Source of the DNA: Polytrichum commune
Lineage: Eukaryota; Streptophyta; Polytrichopsida; Polytrichales; Polytrichaceae
NCBI GenBank assembly: GCA_950295325.1
Contig: OX485808.1
Location: 36,047,180-36,111,179 of the forward strand
DNA length: 64,000 nt
Direction of reading: 5' to 3'
Below the pieces are notes generated by a model that did no database searches, was not told where the DNA came from, and saw nothing but the letters and a program-made list of their open reading frames with translations. The position numbers and the translations under genes were made by a program. The first letter of the stretch is position 1. Every line of letters starts with the position of its first letter. Shown piece after piece: positions 10,938 to 27,119 of the stretch.

Positions 10938-11277
10938 ACTCAATTTTTTGCAAGTCTTCAACGAACGAGGAAAGCAAGAGGTGAGTGTAGTTCTCTGTGA
11001 AGGTAAATGAATAAATCCTTGCAGTAAGTATCAACGTTCAAACATCAACACTTACAAATGAAGATAACCAGGAGTAAACCATAAACCAAGAATCAGGATA
11101 TAAGTAAATAACGATCCAGAGCTTTTAGAGTTACATACTCAAGCGAATTGTGTATAACATGTGTACTCAGGCCTCAATAATTTCATCGTCACAAAGAAAT
11201 CAAGAGAGATAATACTAAAGCCTGAAGTAGGAAAATTTAACAAAAGCCACAAGTTTATTTTCTTCGAAAAAACACCA
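10938..11277. repeat. PPTase upstream flank, source or sister of the intron 2 copy
   Basis: Partner of 9172-9492. It immediately precedes the first PPTase exon, so it probably holds the leader and promoter of that gene. Confidence 0.7.
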
Positions 11278-11309
11278 TCTCCACCATCATCAGACCTGGC
11301 TTTCAAGGT

Positions 11310-11935
11310 GTAAGCTTAACTTCACTTACATCTTGACAGGTTTTGGTGCAGCTGTGACTTGCTCTACGGTTGCTTGCGATTCACTTCCCTCACTGTAGTA
11401 AATAGGGGGCTTAAGACCAAGAAAACCAAACCCTAAGAATCTCACTCTGCCCTCGTGGAATTTGGAATGAAGGCCAACCCTTCAATGGCCTGTAAAGTAT
11501 AAGAATAGACAGCTAAATTAAGGCTTCTTCCCTCCTTCTAAGTTACAACGCATCACCGAATGTACCCACATGCCTCAGATTGCAGAGAATGTCCGTAGAG
11601 AATGTTTGGGCGATGTGGGCAAGATACTCTCATTTCAAAAAAGAAAAGGCAGCTTCTGTGCAATGTGCATTCAGCTTTACAAACAACTTTCAAGATGTAA
11701 CTTGACTTACTTCTTGAAAAGTTTTGATGCACCTGTGGCTTGCTCTGCGGTTGCTTGCGACTCACATACGTCACTGCACTAAAGAGTGAGTTTAAGACCA
11801 AGTAAATCTTGTTAACCCAAAGAATCTAACTCTGCCCTCCTTGTTGAGGTTTGGACGATGAAGGTCAAGAATGGAAAGCTAAAGTTACAACCTATCACCC
11901 CCACACACCTCGGATTGCAGAGGGTGGAAGTTAGT
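11310..11935. repeat. Tandem duplication, period about 380 bases
   Basis: Blocks at 11330-11480 ('TTTTGGTGCA.CTGTG.CTTGCTCT', 'CGGTTGCTTGCGA', 'TAAGACCAAG', 'AATCTCACTCTGCCCTC') return at 11710-11870. 'CCTCAGATTGCAGAG' near 11573 returns as 'CCTCGGATTGCAGAG' near 11908. No coding frame is conserved. Confidence 0.6.
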
Positions 11936-11984
11936 TACTGGACGACTCAGATGTAATGATACTCAATGCATTGCCTTAGTACCA

Positions 11985-12425
11985 TGAGTAAACCAGATTC
12001 AAGGCCATAATCAAGACGCACAGGGTATGCACCTGAATTGTGGGAGTGGCATCAGGGGCATGCTAAAAGTGTTCTTTCAGCCAGGGTTTAGGTTACAGAG
12101 TTTGGAGAAAATTTATATGAACATCATCGCACAACTTGGTGAGACTCAATACAATGCATGATGAAATGCATGACATGCCTGGGATGAGAGGCTCACCAGG
12201 GTCCAGTGCAAATGTGTGAAGGAAACGGAGGAAGTTACCATGAGTTAACCAGATTCAAGGCCATGATCAAGAAGCAAATCTATGTACCTAAATTGTGGGA
12301 GCGGCATCAGGGGCATGCCCAAACTGTTCTTTCGGCAGGGGTTAGGGTTACAGAATTTGGAGATGTACATGACCATCATCATCGCACGAGGTCTGACTCA
12401 ATACAAACTCCATGAAATGCATGAC
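11985..12425. repeat. Tandem duplication, about 250-base period, ending at the Tc1 insertion
   Basis: The block 'AACCAGATTCAAGGCCAT.ATCAAGA...ATTGTGGGAG.GGCATCAGGGGCATGC' (split here) occurs at 11990-12180 and again at 12247-12425. Both copies end in 'GAAATGCATGAC'. The Tc1-like element begins right after the second copy. Confidence 0.65.
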
Positions 12426-12654
12426 GTACAGTGACTGCCAAAACTGAGTACAAACACAACATATTGAAATTCAACAAACAATGTAAGGAAATTGGATGCA
12501 CCAAAAATGAAACCATAAATTGCATACGATTACCATTGCAATCAGTCATACTTCCATGGGAATTGAGGCCTATTACACACAAGTATGCAGGTACAAAATA
12601 GTAAGGTGAAGTTCAATCCAAAACTTAGTGTTGCTCACACAAGCTAAAACAAAG

Positions 12655-13690
12655 TTAAAAATTTGTCCACCTACCCTTAGGAGCTATAACAATTGCAATG
12701 CGCTCAGGCATGCTCCTATACAAGTTCTTACTCTCATTGGGAGTAATTGAAGCCCAACAATCCTCAACACGCTCCCACAATTCTAACATTCCTTTGGGAG
12801 GTCTCTCATATTGGTTTAGTCGACGTTTTAAAGTTGCCCACAAGTGTTCGATCGGATTCAAGTCTGGAGATTGCACCGGCCACTTCAAAACAGTAAATTC
12901 TTGCGAATTCAGCCAACGGCGCACACTCTTGGATGTATGTTTTGGATAATTATCATGTTGAAAAATCAAATTGGCAGGATCCAAATTATATGCATGCAGC
13001 GTATGAATCAACTCTCGCTCTAAAATTTCTCTATACATGTACTGATCCATTCTTCCCTCAATCCTACACATCATACCAGGGCCACTCAGAGTCATGCAAC
13101 CCCACATCATCACTCCCCCACCTCCAAACTTGACAGTTTGTTGCACCATTCCAGCACTTCTACTCTGTCCATCACGAAACCAGCACCAATTGCGACCATC
13201 AGAGCAAAATCGGTTGATTTTTGTTTCATCGGAGAATACTAGACGATCCCAATCATCATCAATCCAATGGCAATGACGTCTAGCAAATTTTAATCGTCCC
13301 TTAATTTGAAGAAGTGTGAGCTTTGGTTTCTTTTGCTTCACTTTACATTTCAAACCTGCTTTTCATAACACTCTCCTCACAATACTATCGCTCATACCAA
13401 CATGAAGCTCTTCTCTCAAGGAATTTCCAACTTTGTGTGCAGTTTCTAAGCCACCCACAGTGATTTCTCTTACACAAGCTATATGATCAGCTGCACTGTA
13501 CACCTGTGGCCTGCCACCAAAACTGTTATTGACATCACTCAATTCACTCAAATGTTGCTTACGAAATTGTGCAACCCAACTTTGGGATACGGTACCTGTA
13601 AGTCTCTAGCAACATTTCTAGTACTTTCACCCCTCCTCAACTTCTCTAAAGTAGCTTCTTCTATTTACTTTCTACCTTGGGGGGGGGGGC
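12655..13690 (-). pseudogene. Tc1-like transposase, broken
   Basis: The catalytic part at 12655-13353 is open for 232 residues. It contains VFSDETKINRF (first Asp), IFQHDNYPKHTS (second Asp) and SPDLNPIEHLW (Glu), with 34 residues between the second Asp and the Glu (DD34E). WGCMTLSGPG and the VLKWPVQSPDLNP stretch are typical of Tc1-like enzymes. Upstream, the helix-turn-helix part continues to about 13690. It is interrupted by an in-frame TGA at 13363-13365, a frame shift near 13590-13605 between NVARDL and VSQSWVAQF, and a TAA near 13660 after GRK. A run of G at 13680-13689 closes the readable part. Such an enzyme would cut and rejoin the element's ends at TA sites. This copy cannot be functional as it stands. 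Confidence 0.9.
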
Positions 13691-13715
13691 AGTGTGTTAA
13701 AAAGTTAAGGATATA

Positions 13716-16084
13716 GGTGCGAACAACCACTATTTTATAAGGGGGTATTACTTTCAATTCTCTTCTTTTTTTCACATGCTATCATTATGTAAATTTCTAC
13801 TTTGGGTTAATAGAAAAAATGGCTTCCATTACTTATAATTCCAAATTACCTATTATTCCATACCCTATAGTACTTTAAAGATGTCTAGTGTCATTTTTGA
13901 TACCCTATATTACTTTTAAGTTCATTTATAATTTTTTGCCCCCATGTTTTTAAAATACCCTATCATTTGTTCGTACGGGGAGGTGACTATTGAAATTTTA
14001 GAAACCACGTGAAATAAAAAAATAGGGTCAATTTAATTCATCGAGGGTAAATTTTACAAATTCGTTAGATCTACCATAGCATTGGAAATATGTCCTCTAC
14101 ATGATTATTTGTAAAATAGGGTGGTGAAAAATTCCTCCATTTTAGTAATCGGTAGAAAAAATAGGGTATTAGATATTGGATCCCCCCAAATGTGTGTAGT
14201 AGGATCAATAGAATAATTATGGGATTGACTACTTGGATGAAGAATTGTGTAAATTTTGTCCAAATTTGAATGAAACGCGTTAGTATGGAGGGAATTGTTG
14301 TGGATTTTTTTGGGGGAAGGAATGTTGTGACTTCTCAATGGCCATTGGCTTGCTTAGGGTTGGGCAAGTACAGTGGCGTGAAGGCGGTGAAGCGTTTGGG
14401 TAGGAGGTCTTGCGTTGGTGAAGTGTGGCGCATAGGCGGTAGGTAAGACACATTTTTTGGAGTTTTCTTCTTTGCTTCATAACGTTCACACAAGGTGTTT
14501 CATGAGCACCAAAGATTCAGCTTGCTCCGCTTGCATGCGGTAAGAATTGATTTCAAACTCCAATTCCTTGATTTTTCCCTTTCACTATCTGTTTTTTGAC
14601 GACATACTATTGATTTCCGACGCCCTCCTAAATGTGAGATGTAGAAAGATGAAGAGTTACAAAACCTGAATGTGAGCATAGAAAGATGAGATGCTTTCCA
14701 AGTTATTATGTACTTGTATCTTGTTCTTTGAGACATCTACCTCAAGTGAGATGTTCTGATGTCGCTACCAATAGTTGTAAAAATGTGTACGTTTTGATGA
14801 GATGTGTCATTCGGATTTTGTGTAACATATGGTTTCGTAGTCAGAGGACGAGGTCCTACTGGAAATTGCAGTGTCATTCCATGAGAGGCCAATTTTGTCA
14901 TCGAACTGGAACTAATGTCGTGGAAACTAGGAGATTACTCAGATGAAAAATAGATTAAATTTTTTTCGTGAGGTTGGAATTGGGTTCTAGAAAGGCCGAT
15001 ATTGGGATCATCTCGGAAATGTGAGCCAATTTTTTTCATATGATCATTTTCAACCCTAGAATTATAGGTTTCTTTCAAAGATTTCAAACATAAAATTATA
15101 AACTCCATTATGTAATTAAAGTAATGCTAGTATTGTCCAATATGCCAACAATCTATTGATTATATTTTTGCTACAACAATCTTTTGTAGACGATCGATGA
15201 TGCGCTACAACATTTGGCAACTTCACCATGGTAGACGTAGAGGATTGCGCTTTGCCTTGCACTCTGCCTTGGAGGAAGACTTGGTGGAGTGGTTGGAGAC
15301 TTCAAAGGTTACCCGCCTCATGCATCAATTAGTTTTAGTTATTCGTCATCATTGGTGTTAAGCAAATCTCTCCAAATTTTTTAGTCTTATCATGACATTG
15401 TAGAGGATATTGACATGTATTGGAGGGTACATAGTTATATCTTAACCCTTCACATTGTAAATATTTGGTACAAGGTTGAATGTGTTTGTGAACACAATTG
15501 AAGTAAATGTTTCCAATTTGTGTATTTAACTTTCTTTCATTTGAATGCAATCTTTTGTTTTTGGAGTACATAGTTGTGCAAAAAATCATGTTTTGTGATA
15601 ATTGATTGTGTCTCTTATTTTGTTCTATCCGTTTTTACAACTTGTCTATGTTAGCTTGTACATTTTGTTTATCTCCATGTTTATTGGTAATCTTTTAAAT
15701 AATATCCAAGTGTTATTGATTGTGTTTTGAACGGCATTTTGAACGGTTTAGCATTGGTAAAACTAATTGAAATTGATTAAATGACAAAATGGATGCTATG
15801 GAACGTTTGTTGCTTACATAGCCAACTTTGCAATGTTATAGTATTCCGTCTATTATTTGGTACTTGTATGATTTATAAAAAAAATATGATGCCAAAAATT
15901 AGCCTTTCTAAACAATTACAAATAAATATAGGGTATTAAAAAATACATCAAAGTAGCTTTATATCTACATATAGGGAGGGAAAAAATATTGAGAGGTGCA
16001 TAAATATCCCCCCATTAAATACCCCATTATTGCACGTGGTTACAAAATGTAAGGGGGTGTGATCCCCCCATGTTTGTTCGCACG
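13716..16084. mobile_element. Nested TIR element, about 2.4 kb, unclassified
   Basis: Its left end reads TATA then GGTGCGAACAAC. Its right end reads TTGTTCGCACG then TATA. The ends are inverted copies (GTGCGAACAA) flanked by TATA on both sides. It lies within the Tc1 element, upstream of the transposase start. The interior is AT-rich with repeated 'TACCCTAT' and 'ATAGGGTA' blocks, and contains a second end-like sequence (TTTGTTCGTACGG) near 13970, which may mark another nested copy. A 54-codon frame from 15200 (MRYNIWQLHHGRRRGLRF) is not recognised. No transposase was found. Confidence 0.6.
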
Positions 16085-16516
16085 TATATTGCTACTCCAA
16101 CCAATGACTACCCCCCCCCCCAGTTTCTACCAGCAGTAGAGAGAGACCTCAATGAAACCATTTTGCTCAATTTGCATACATGATGTGCACTGAATGGGGA
16201 CACAGTTATAAATGTGAATGTGAAGAACATTCCCACCCAAAAAATCGGACCCAGAATACCACTTGTACATGTTAGATTTGTAGCATTCATTGCGTAATCC
16301 AAGTGTGAGCATAATTGAGTTTTGGAGCTAATTTACTTTGATCTAGATCTTTCTCAAATTATCTTGCATTGCTAGACTTGTAATTTGGTAGCCACATCAT
16401 TTACATGCATGTATACTTGAGCCATCAACTGATTTGGCATTAAATGCAATAAATTATAAAATATGAATGGCTAAAGGTAGACTAGGTTTTTTCGTACTCA
16501 GTTTTGACAGTCACTG

Positions 16517-17653
16517 TATATGCATGGGGTAGTGGAAAAGTTGTTAAAAGTCAAGAGTACGTGTGGACCGAAAGTAAACATTGATGGCATGTTGGTCAAT
16601 CAAATCCTAAGATGCTTCGCATCGTCCTTCGCAAGACTCACAATGCCAAAACATTGGGTGGACATTAAGTTCCTCCATACGAACTATGGGGGGTGTCAGA
16701 TTTGGGCGGGGGCAGCCTCTAGGGAAATTTATGAACCCGTCCGAAAATTGCTGCCTGCCCCGCCCAACTTCGAAAAAAATATTGCCCTTGCATTCTTGAA
16801 GGCCGCTTGACTACAAATCCCATATTGAGTGCACTTCACCTTCAAGGTCTAAAATCCAATATATATGTGCACTTCCAATTAGCAAATAAGCAATTCATTG
16901 TGATTTCATTCCGGAAGTGAACCATCAATGAAACATGTAATTAACTTGGAGGTCAAATAAAATTACAAAATCCTCATTAACATTATGGTTATAATTTTTA
17001 TGACTTACCATTTGAAATTGTCTTCGTCATTCTAAAATGACACTTAAATTTAGTGTGCTGATTTAGTATGTATATTTTATAATATTTTAGTAATGCCATC
17101 TACTTTCACAAGTATTCATACACAATTAATCAATTGATGCCCGCATACCTTAAGTTCTCAATCAATCTAAGTGTGGGGGGCTTTTCGGAAGGAATGGGAG
17201 GCCTTGCAGGATTGCCCCACGGAATGGATCTGGATCTTTGTTTCACACTTTTCCAAAAATTCCCTCTGCGGATCTTGACCTTTAGTCTCTCTCCTGCCAC
17301 TACAAGTTTCCCACATCATCGGCACTTGACATTCATTCTCCCCCGTTCCTACAAGTAATTCACAGCGCACATGTTGGCCATTTCGCATTCTTTTTTCTTC
17401 TTCTTCATGCTCTGCCTTCCATTACGTTACCTCCAATTGTGCGCCCAGAACTTGCATGTCTTGTAGCATGCTGTGATGTTAACTGTTCCATTTTGCATTG
17501 TCCCTCCTGGATGATGAACTTTGGTATTCTTGTCCTCATCAAAGGAAAGCAGTTTTTTGTGAAGGTAGTTTTTTGATGCGAGATTTTTCTCTTTGTCTTG
17601 TAGGTTCTTCTTCCCTAACCAAATTTGAAAGTGGTATCAAAAGCAACATCAGC
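16517..17653. other. Intergenic, AKR upstream region
   Basis: No supported gene. The part next to 17654 should contain the promoter and leader of the aldo-keto reductase. I see no convincing TATA box. Confidence 0.4.
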
Positions 17654-21885
<4,232 letters not shown>

Positions 21886-24800
21886 GCTGGAAACTACTAC
21901 AAGATGTGGTAGTAGCTCAAGCTTGGATCTCATTGAAACACCGAATCTGCAGCATTCGACAACACCTATTGGTAAAACAATCTGTGAAGGCATGTCAAAA
22001 AAAATTAATTAAATTAGAACGGAGGGTACTCCAGCATAGATTGTTGGCATCACGCAACACAGAAAGTGTATGTAGCTCACATACACAACATTGGTAAAGC
22101 AGCAGATGCATATGATACAAATCTGTAGCTATGTACTATACTCTCGAGGGCGTAAACTTGGCTTGTGTGCATGAAATTCACTGTTCCATGCTCATTGTTT
22201 AATACTCTGAATCTCTCTATATAATCGGTTTGGGGACGATAACCACTAACCAATGGCGTGCATGGAGGTGTTATAATGAGATTAATCTATGTGCTCATAA
22301 TACAGACACAGTTTTAGGTTCAATAGTGAACACGACTGGCGGAGCGCATGTGATCATTTGGAAAAATAAGAAAATCTGCACTGTGGTTTTTGATAATCAC
22401 TTCTGCATCTCTCTTTTGATTGTAAGATTCACAATGACGGTGTTAGTGATTCGCATTCGCTAATCAGATGTGCAGTGGGAAGTGCCCACAATAGGGTCAG
22501 GTAACCTACCTTGCTTTTGAGGCAAGTGGGAAATCCCATCAAGTCAATTGTTTTGTGTGGAAAGGTCTGTTTGAATACGAAAGCATTTGGGTTCGTTAAA
22601 TGGACACAAACATGGTGAGAGAAGCAATTAATCTTTCGGTAATGGAAACGGCTCCCGAGTTTTTACAGAACTATCACTGTATTTGGTAATCGGAGACTTT
22701 TTCATGATTTTGAGACTATTGAAGGACGTAGTTTTTCAAATAAAGAACACGAAAAACACAAAAATATATTCAATGTGACTTAATAAAGTGATTTGCATCG
22801 GCGGCACTGACCAATTTGGCATAAATACATGTCTTCATAATAAGAAATTGAACTAGATATTAAACCATTTGCATTTATTTTGAGACTTTCCAAAGTCTCT
22901 CTAATTGACGAATATAGTGATAATTGTATGCATGTGTATGTCCTAACTACACTGTTATGATGGCACATGCTGTGGGCATGCTATGAGTGTGACTTACTCT
23001 TTGCAACAATATAGTGTAATATACCATTAGGCATATAAAATAGTGTGGAGCCTTATATGTGAGGGAATTGTTTTTGCATCAATTTCTCCACTGGACATTA
23101 CATAGTTGCATGGTTGGATTATGTTTTCATATGTAGAGTGGAGGTGACCAAAACTGATCACTTAAGAGATTTTGCCCCGAATCTGGAGAAGTATAAGGCG
23201 GTGTAGATTTTTTCTATGTAGGAAGAGAGCAATCAAGAGGATTGCAATTTTTTTTGGTAATTTTATTCCTTGAATTGAAATTAGTGTGAATTTTTGAAGC
23301 CAAAAGTTGGCCCTAACATATTACCAATGTCGAGAGTCTGCCATAACCGCTCATTTTAATCACTCGTTCCTTCTCACTTTAGCACTCAAGACCACGACAT
23401 GTGTCAAGGCACTATTGTAGTAATTTTGCCACTTCATCACTAATTAAACTATTTTAAGAAAACCCAAGAATTTGGAAACTATATTTTAAAACATCTCGAA
23501 AACTAATATGGGAAAAAAAATTAGTGTTCCTTAAAATCCGGGATTCTTGAATCTAAGATAGACATTATAATAATCGTATTCCTTTAAATAGTCAAAGTGA
23601 TAAATGTACTACCGTATTGGTTTTGGCCTGATCAAAATTCCAATAACTTATAGATTGATGATGGGATCTTGATTGGGAATAGGCGCCTCTACTATAGCAT
23701 TCGACAAGGGCCTCCACTATCTTACCTCCATGGGAAAAACTTAGATAATAAGAAGAATCCGACGCCAATATGAATAGTGAATTTATTAGTGTAAATACTA
23801 GTGAATAATGAATGATACAAATATTGCAAATATTACAAATAATGCCGGTATTTTCAATGAACAGTTACTATGAATAGGATCTTCAATGAATAATGTTGGG
23901 ACGAGCAATGTTTCTAGCAAATAATGCCAAGTACATAAGTCCACCCAAATGCCAAGTGTCAGCATGAGCGTATGAATAATAATGCTACTTTATTCGGATG
24001 TAAAGTATTATTATTTTTGGATGGGCATGTAGGATATAATTGCTTTATCCTAGGGTTAGAAGAATTGACCCAAATGTCTAAAACTAGGATTTAAGTATGT
24101 TTGGATTCATGCATGATATTTGGACAATTCCAATTGCCAATATGAGTCACATACACTACATGGAAAAACTACACAAATATGGTGGTTGGTGAACATGGAA
24201 TACAAACATTTGAAATTGTGGTTGTTGTGTTGTTACTGAATTTCCTATGGTCGATTAATAATTTTGTCCCCACATGTGAACATCCAACACATATTGAAAC
24301 AAAATTAGACTAAGTCCAAGTCTTGACTTATAACATACTAAATTCTATCATAGGATCTTACAATAGGATCGTATGGTGAGATCCTCCAAAAGAAAATGCA
24401 AAGTCGCTAATGATAATAGGGTACAAGCATGATAAAGTCACTTGTTCAATATCACCTACTTGCACACCACTTGTACCGTCTTCTAAAATATGTAGACTTT
24501 TCTTGGAGTTTTTTTTGTCATCATAATTTAATTGGCTTTGTAGATCAACATGTTTTTAAAATATCTATGATTTTTTTCTTCACAAAATTCAAAGTTAGTG
24601 TATAGTTATGAATCACTTTCATTGAAAACTAGGCAAGGATCAGGATTGTCCACTTTACCGTGCTTGCACCCAATATTATAGTAGTGAATTTGATTGTATT
24701 TTCATTATTAAACATTTAATTCTATATAATTAACACCAATATATTTATATATACATGGATTTCTAATCATATTTTAACATCATAAAACTCAACAAATTAT

Positions 24801-25889
24801 TAAAGATTTATACATTTTCCATAATATTAAGGTATATGACAAGTGTGTCGTATGATTCTATGATAGATTTGAAGAAACCAAGAAATCTAGATTTTAAAAA
24901 CATGTCTAGACTTACATAAATATAGCATTGTCAACTTTGTATATAGAGTGGTCCACAGTGTTTACCATTATCAATGTACTTCCTTGCATTAACAACACTT
25001 GTATCATCTGGTACGTAGTGTGAGGTAGCATTCCATGTTACACGTTGCCATAATGTTTTACTGGGAACATCATGTTTCTACCAATGCAGGTAACTTAATA
25101 TATCACATTCCTTGATGTGCATACTACATACTATTAGCTACATATGTTAAACGATCACAAAGCTATAGTAACGTGTACGGAGACTTGTCAAATGTTAGTG
25201 ACCTTAAATGGAGGAAAGGTTTGAGACATAAGATAGGAGCACCTTAAACCAAGAATTTAAGGTATTTGACACACATGTGGCAATTGTATGAGCCCAAAAA
25301 ATTGTTCCCATGTAAATAAAATAAAACCTTGTGTATTGTAAGTTTTCTTTCTCTCATATTCAAATAATTAAAAAAGTTTCAAGCGAAAATTGTGTTGGCA
25401 CTTGATAGGGGAGCCTTATGTTCACATGGTGAACATTCTCAAAATCAACATGTAGAGTAGAGGCACCCATAACCGAATACTTAAGAGATTTTGCGCCACA
25501 TCTAGAGAAGTATAAGGTGGTGCAAATTTTCCCCGTGTCGGAAAATACAAATCAGGATGATAGCAAATTTGTCAGTAACTTTATTCCTTGAATTGAAATA
25601 ACTCTGATATTTTGAAGCCAAAAGTTGGCCCGATGATATTACCAATGTCTAGAGTCAATCATTACCGCTCACTCCTCCTCACTTTAACAGTCATAACTAG
25701 GACATGTGTCATGACATTATTGGTTCCGGTCTGATTGAAATTTAACCCCAGCCTGGTCGAAATTTCAGTACCCTATAGATTGCCGATGGGTATTGATCGG
25801 GAATAGGTGCCTCTAGTATACTTAGTATGCAAGATTTAGAGGGTGTTGATTTTGGGTGTTGTCTTGGTTCAAGGTGCTTCTGCCTTAAA
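21886..25889. other. Intergenic, no gene seen
   Basis: About 4 kb between the aldo-keto reductase and the repeats upstream of the lipocalin gene. It contains a pair of diverged direct repeats (separate entry) and otherwise AT-rich DNA without conserved frames. Part of 22930-23060 resembles 61190-61400. Confidence 0.5.
23130..25830. repeat. Direct repeat pair, copies at 23130-23735 and 25452-25830
   Basis: Shared blocks are 'TGTAGAGT.GAGG', 'ACTTAAGAGATTTTGC.CC', 'GAGAAGTATAAGG.GGTG', 'TTTATTCCTTGAATTGAAAT', 'GAAGCCAAAAGTTGGCCC', 'ATATTACCAATGTC', 'GACATGTGTCA' and 'GGGAATAGG.GCCTCTA'. The copies are about 2.3 kb apart in the same orientation and lack clear TG..CA ends. Confidence 0.6.
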
Positions 25890-26900
25890 CCATATTCAAA
25901 ACGATGAGATTCGTTGACAGTAGAAAGTCCAGAGAATTTTCTGACGACACGGAAAATCTTAGGTTCCGCAAGGACCTTGAGATGTGAACTTGAGTGGCGA
26001 GGACTACGAAAAATCGTGTGCAAATTGGTGCAAGACCGGCCGATATCCGTTGAGAGTAAAAGTTAGGTACTTGTCAGTTGAAATTCGTCTTCTTCTTGCC
26101 AAGAAATGAGCGTCTGTACATTCGCAAGACCGTAACCTCCCAATTTGATGGCCGTGCAAGCAAGCTATGATCTCCGACTTTTCGGTTGAGAAACATTTGA
26201 ATCTGACAACACGGGGTTTGGTGAGGGCCGTGAGATATGAGCTACGGAAATTCTGTTTGAAAATTTCTGTAAGAAGCAGTAATGAATACCTTGCAGATCG
26301 AGTGATTGTCAGCTGAACTTCTTGCCAAGAAGCTAGTTTACCTTCCAACTTCGTGGCTGAGCAAGCAAGCCATCTCCGACTTTGCGTGGATTCTCGAAAC
26401 ATCAGCTCCGAGATAGCCTTACGAAGCGATGGGATGGATGTTAGTGGCGTAAAAGGAGATGCGTGAGTCATCGCCACCGAAAAGATGAGATTCTTCGAAA
26501 TTAGAAGAAAGTCGGTGAGGACTAAGGATGTGAACTTGTGTGCCGAAGTCGTGTGAATGTTTTTGTGCAAGGAGCCGGATTACAGTTCAAGACAGTACCC
26601 TCCCAATTTCTTGGCTGGGCAATAATCCATCTCTTTCCCGCTTTTAGTTGTTACTCGTAATTAACATCAGCCCCGATATATCCTTACCATGCAATGGGAT
26701 GGATGGTAGCAGCATAACAAGGACATCCTTGAGACATCGCCACCAAAAAGATGATCTGATTCGTCGAAAGAAGAAAGTCGGTGAGGACCGAGGATGTGAG
26801 CTTGAATGCCAAAATTGCATGTCAAACTCTGCGCAAAGAGCCGAAACACAGTTCAGTGTAATTTTCAGCTGAAATATGCTTCGTATCTTGCCAAGTAACT
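25890..26900. repeat. Diverged tandem units upstream of the lipocalin gene
   Basis: A block containing 'GATTCGTCGAAAGAAGAAAG', 'TCGGTGAGGACCGAGGATGTG', 'GAGCTTGA.TGCC' and 'CATCGCCACC.AAAAGATGA' occurs at 26740-26880 and 26470-26580, and more weakly at 25900-26030. Blocks 'GGCTG.GCAAGCAAGC.ATCTCCGACTTT' also repeat near 26150 and 26365. The longest open frame (26004-26570, minus) is probably a by-product of this repetition. Confidence 0.6.
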
Positions 26901-27119
26901 CGTATGTTTCGCTCACCTGCAAGACGCTCACCTCTCGACATCTTGGCTACGCAACCAAAACAACCACCAACCAACCAACCAACCAAGTCACCTACTCCAA
27001 CGTTTCCTCATTTCTCGAACAACCGATTCAGTCATTCCAAGCATGGAACTATCACCTTCATAGTCATTGCGCCACACAATCTTGATATTATGTATCAAAG
27101 TCGAACATTCCAAGCCATC

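Larger units (their letters stand above)
12429..16516 (-). mobile_element. Tc1-like (DD34E) DNA transposon, complete ends, decayed, with nested insertion
   Basis: The left terminal repeat at 12429-12451 starts CAGTGACTGCCAAAAC. The right repeat at 16494-16516 ends GTTTTGACAGTCACTG. Over 23 bases the two are inverted with one mismatch. TA flanks both ends (12427-12428, 16517-16518), the standard Tc1/mariner target duplication. The minus strand carries a Tc1-type transposase reading frame (12655-13690). Removing the nested element at 13716-16084 leaves about 1.7 kb, the normal size for this superfamily. The element is oriented with its transposase start toward the right end. Confidence 0.92.

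Noticed and set aside
26004-26570. Open frame of 188 codons on the minus strand upstream of the lipocalin gene
   Set aside because: It covers diverged tandem repeats, shows no recognisable domain and its frame is not conserved between units.
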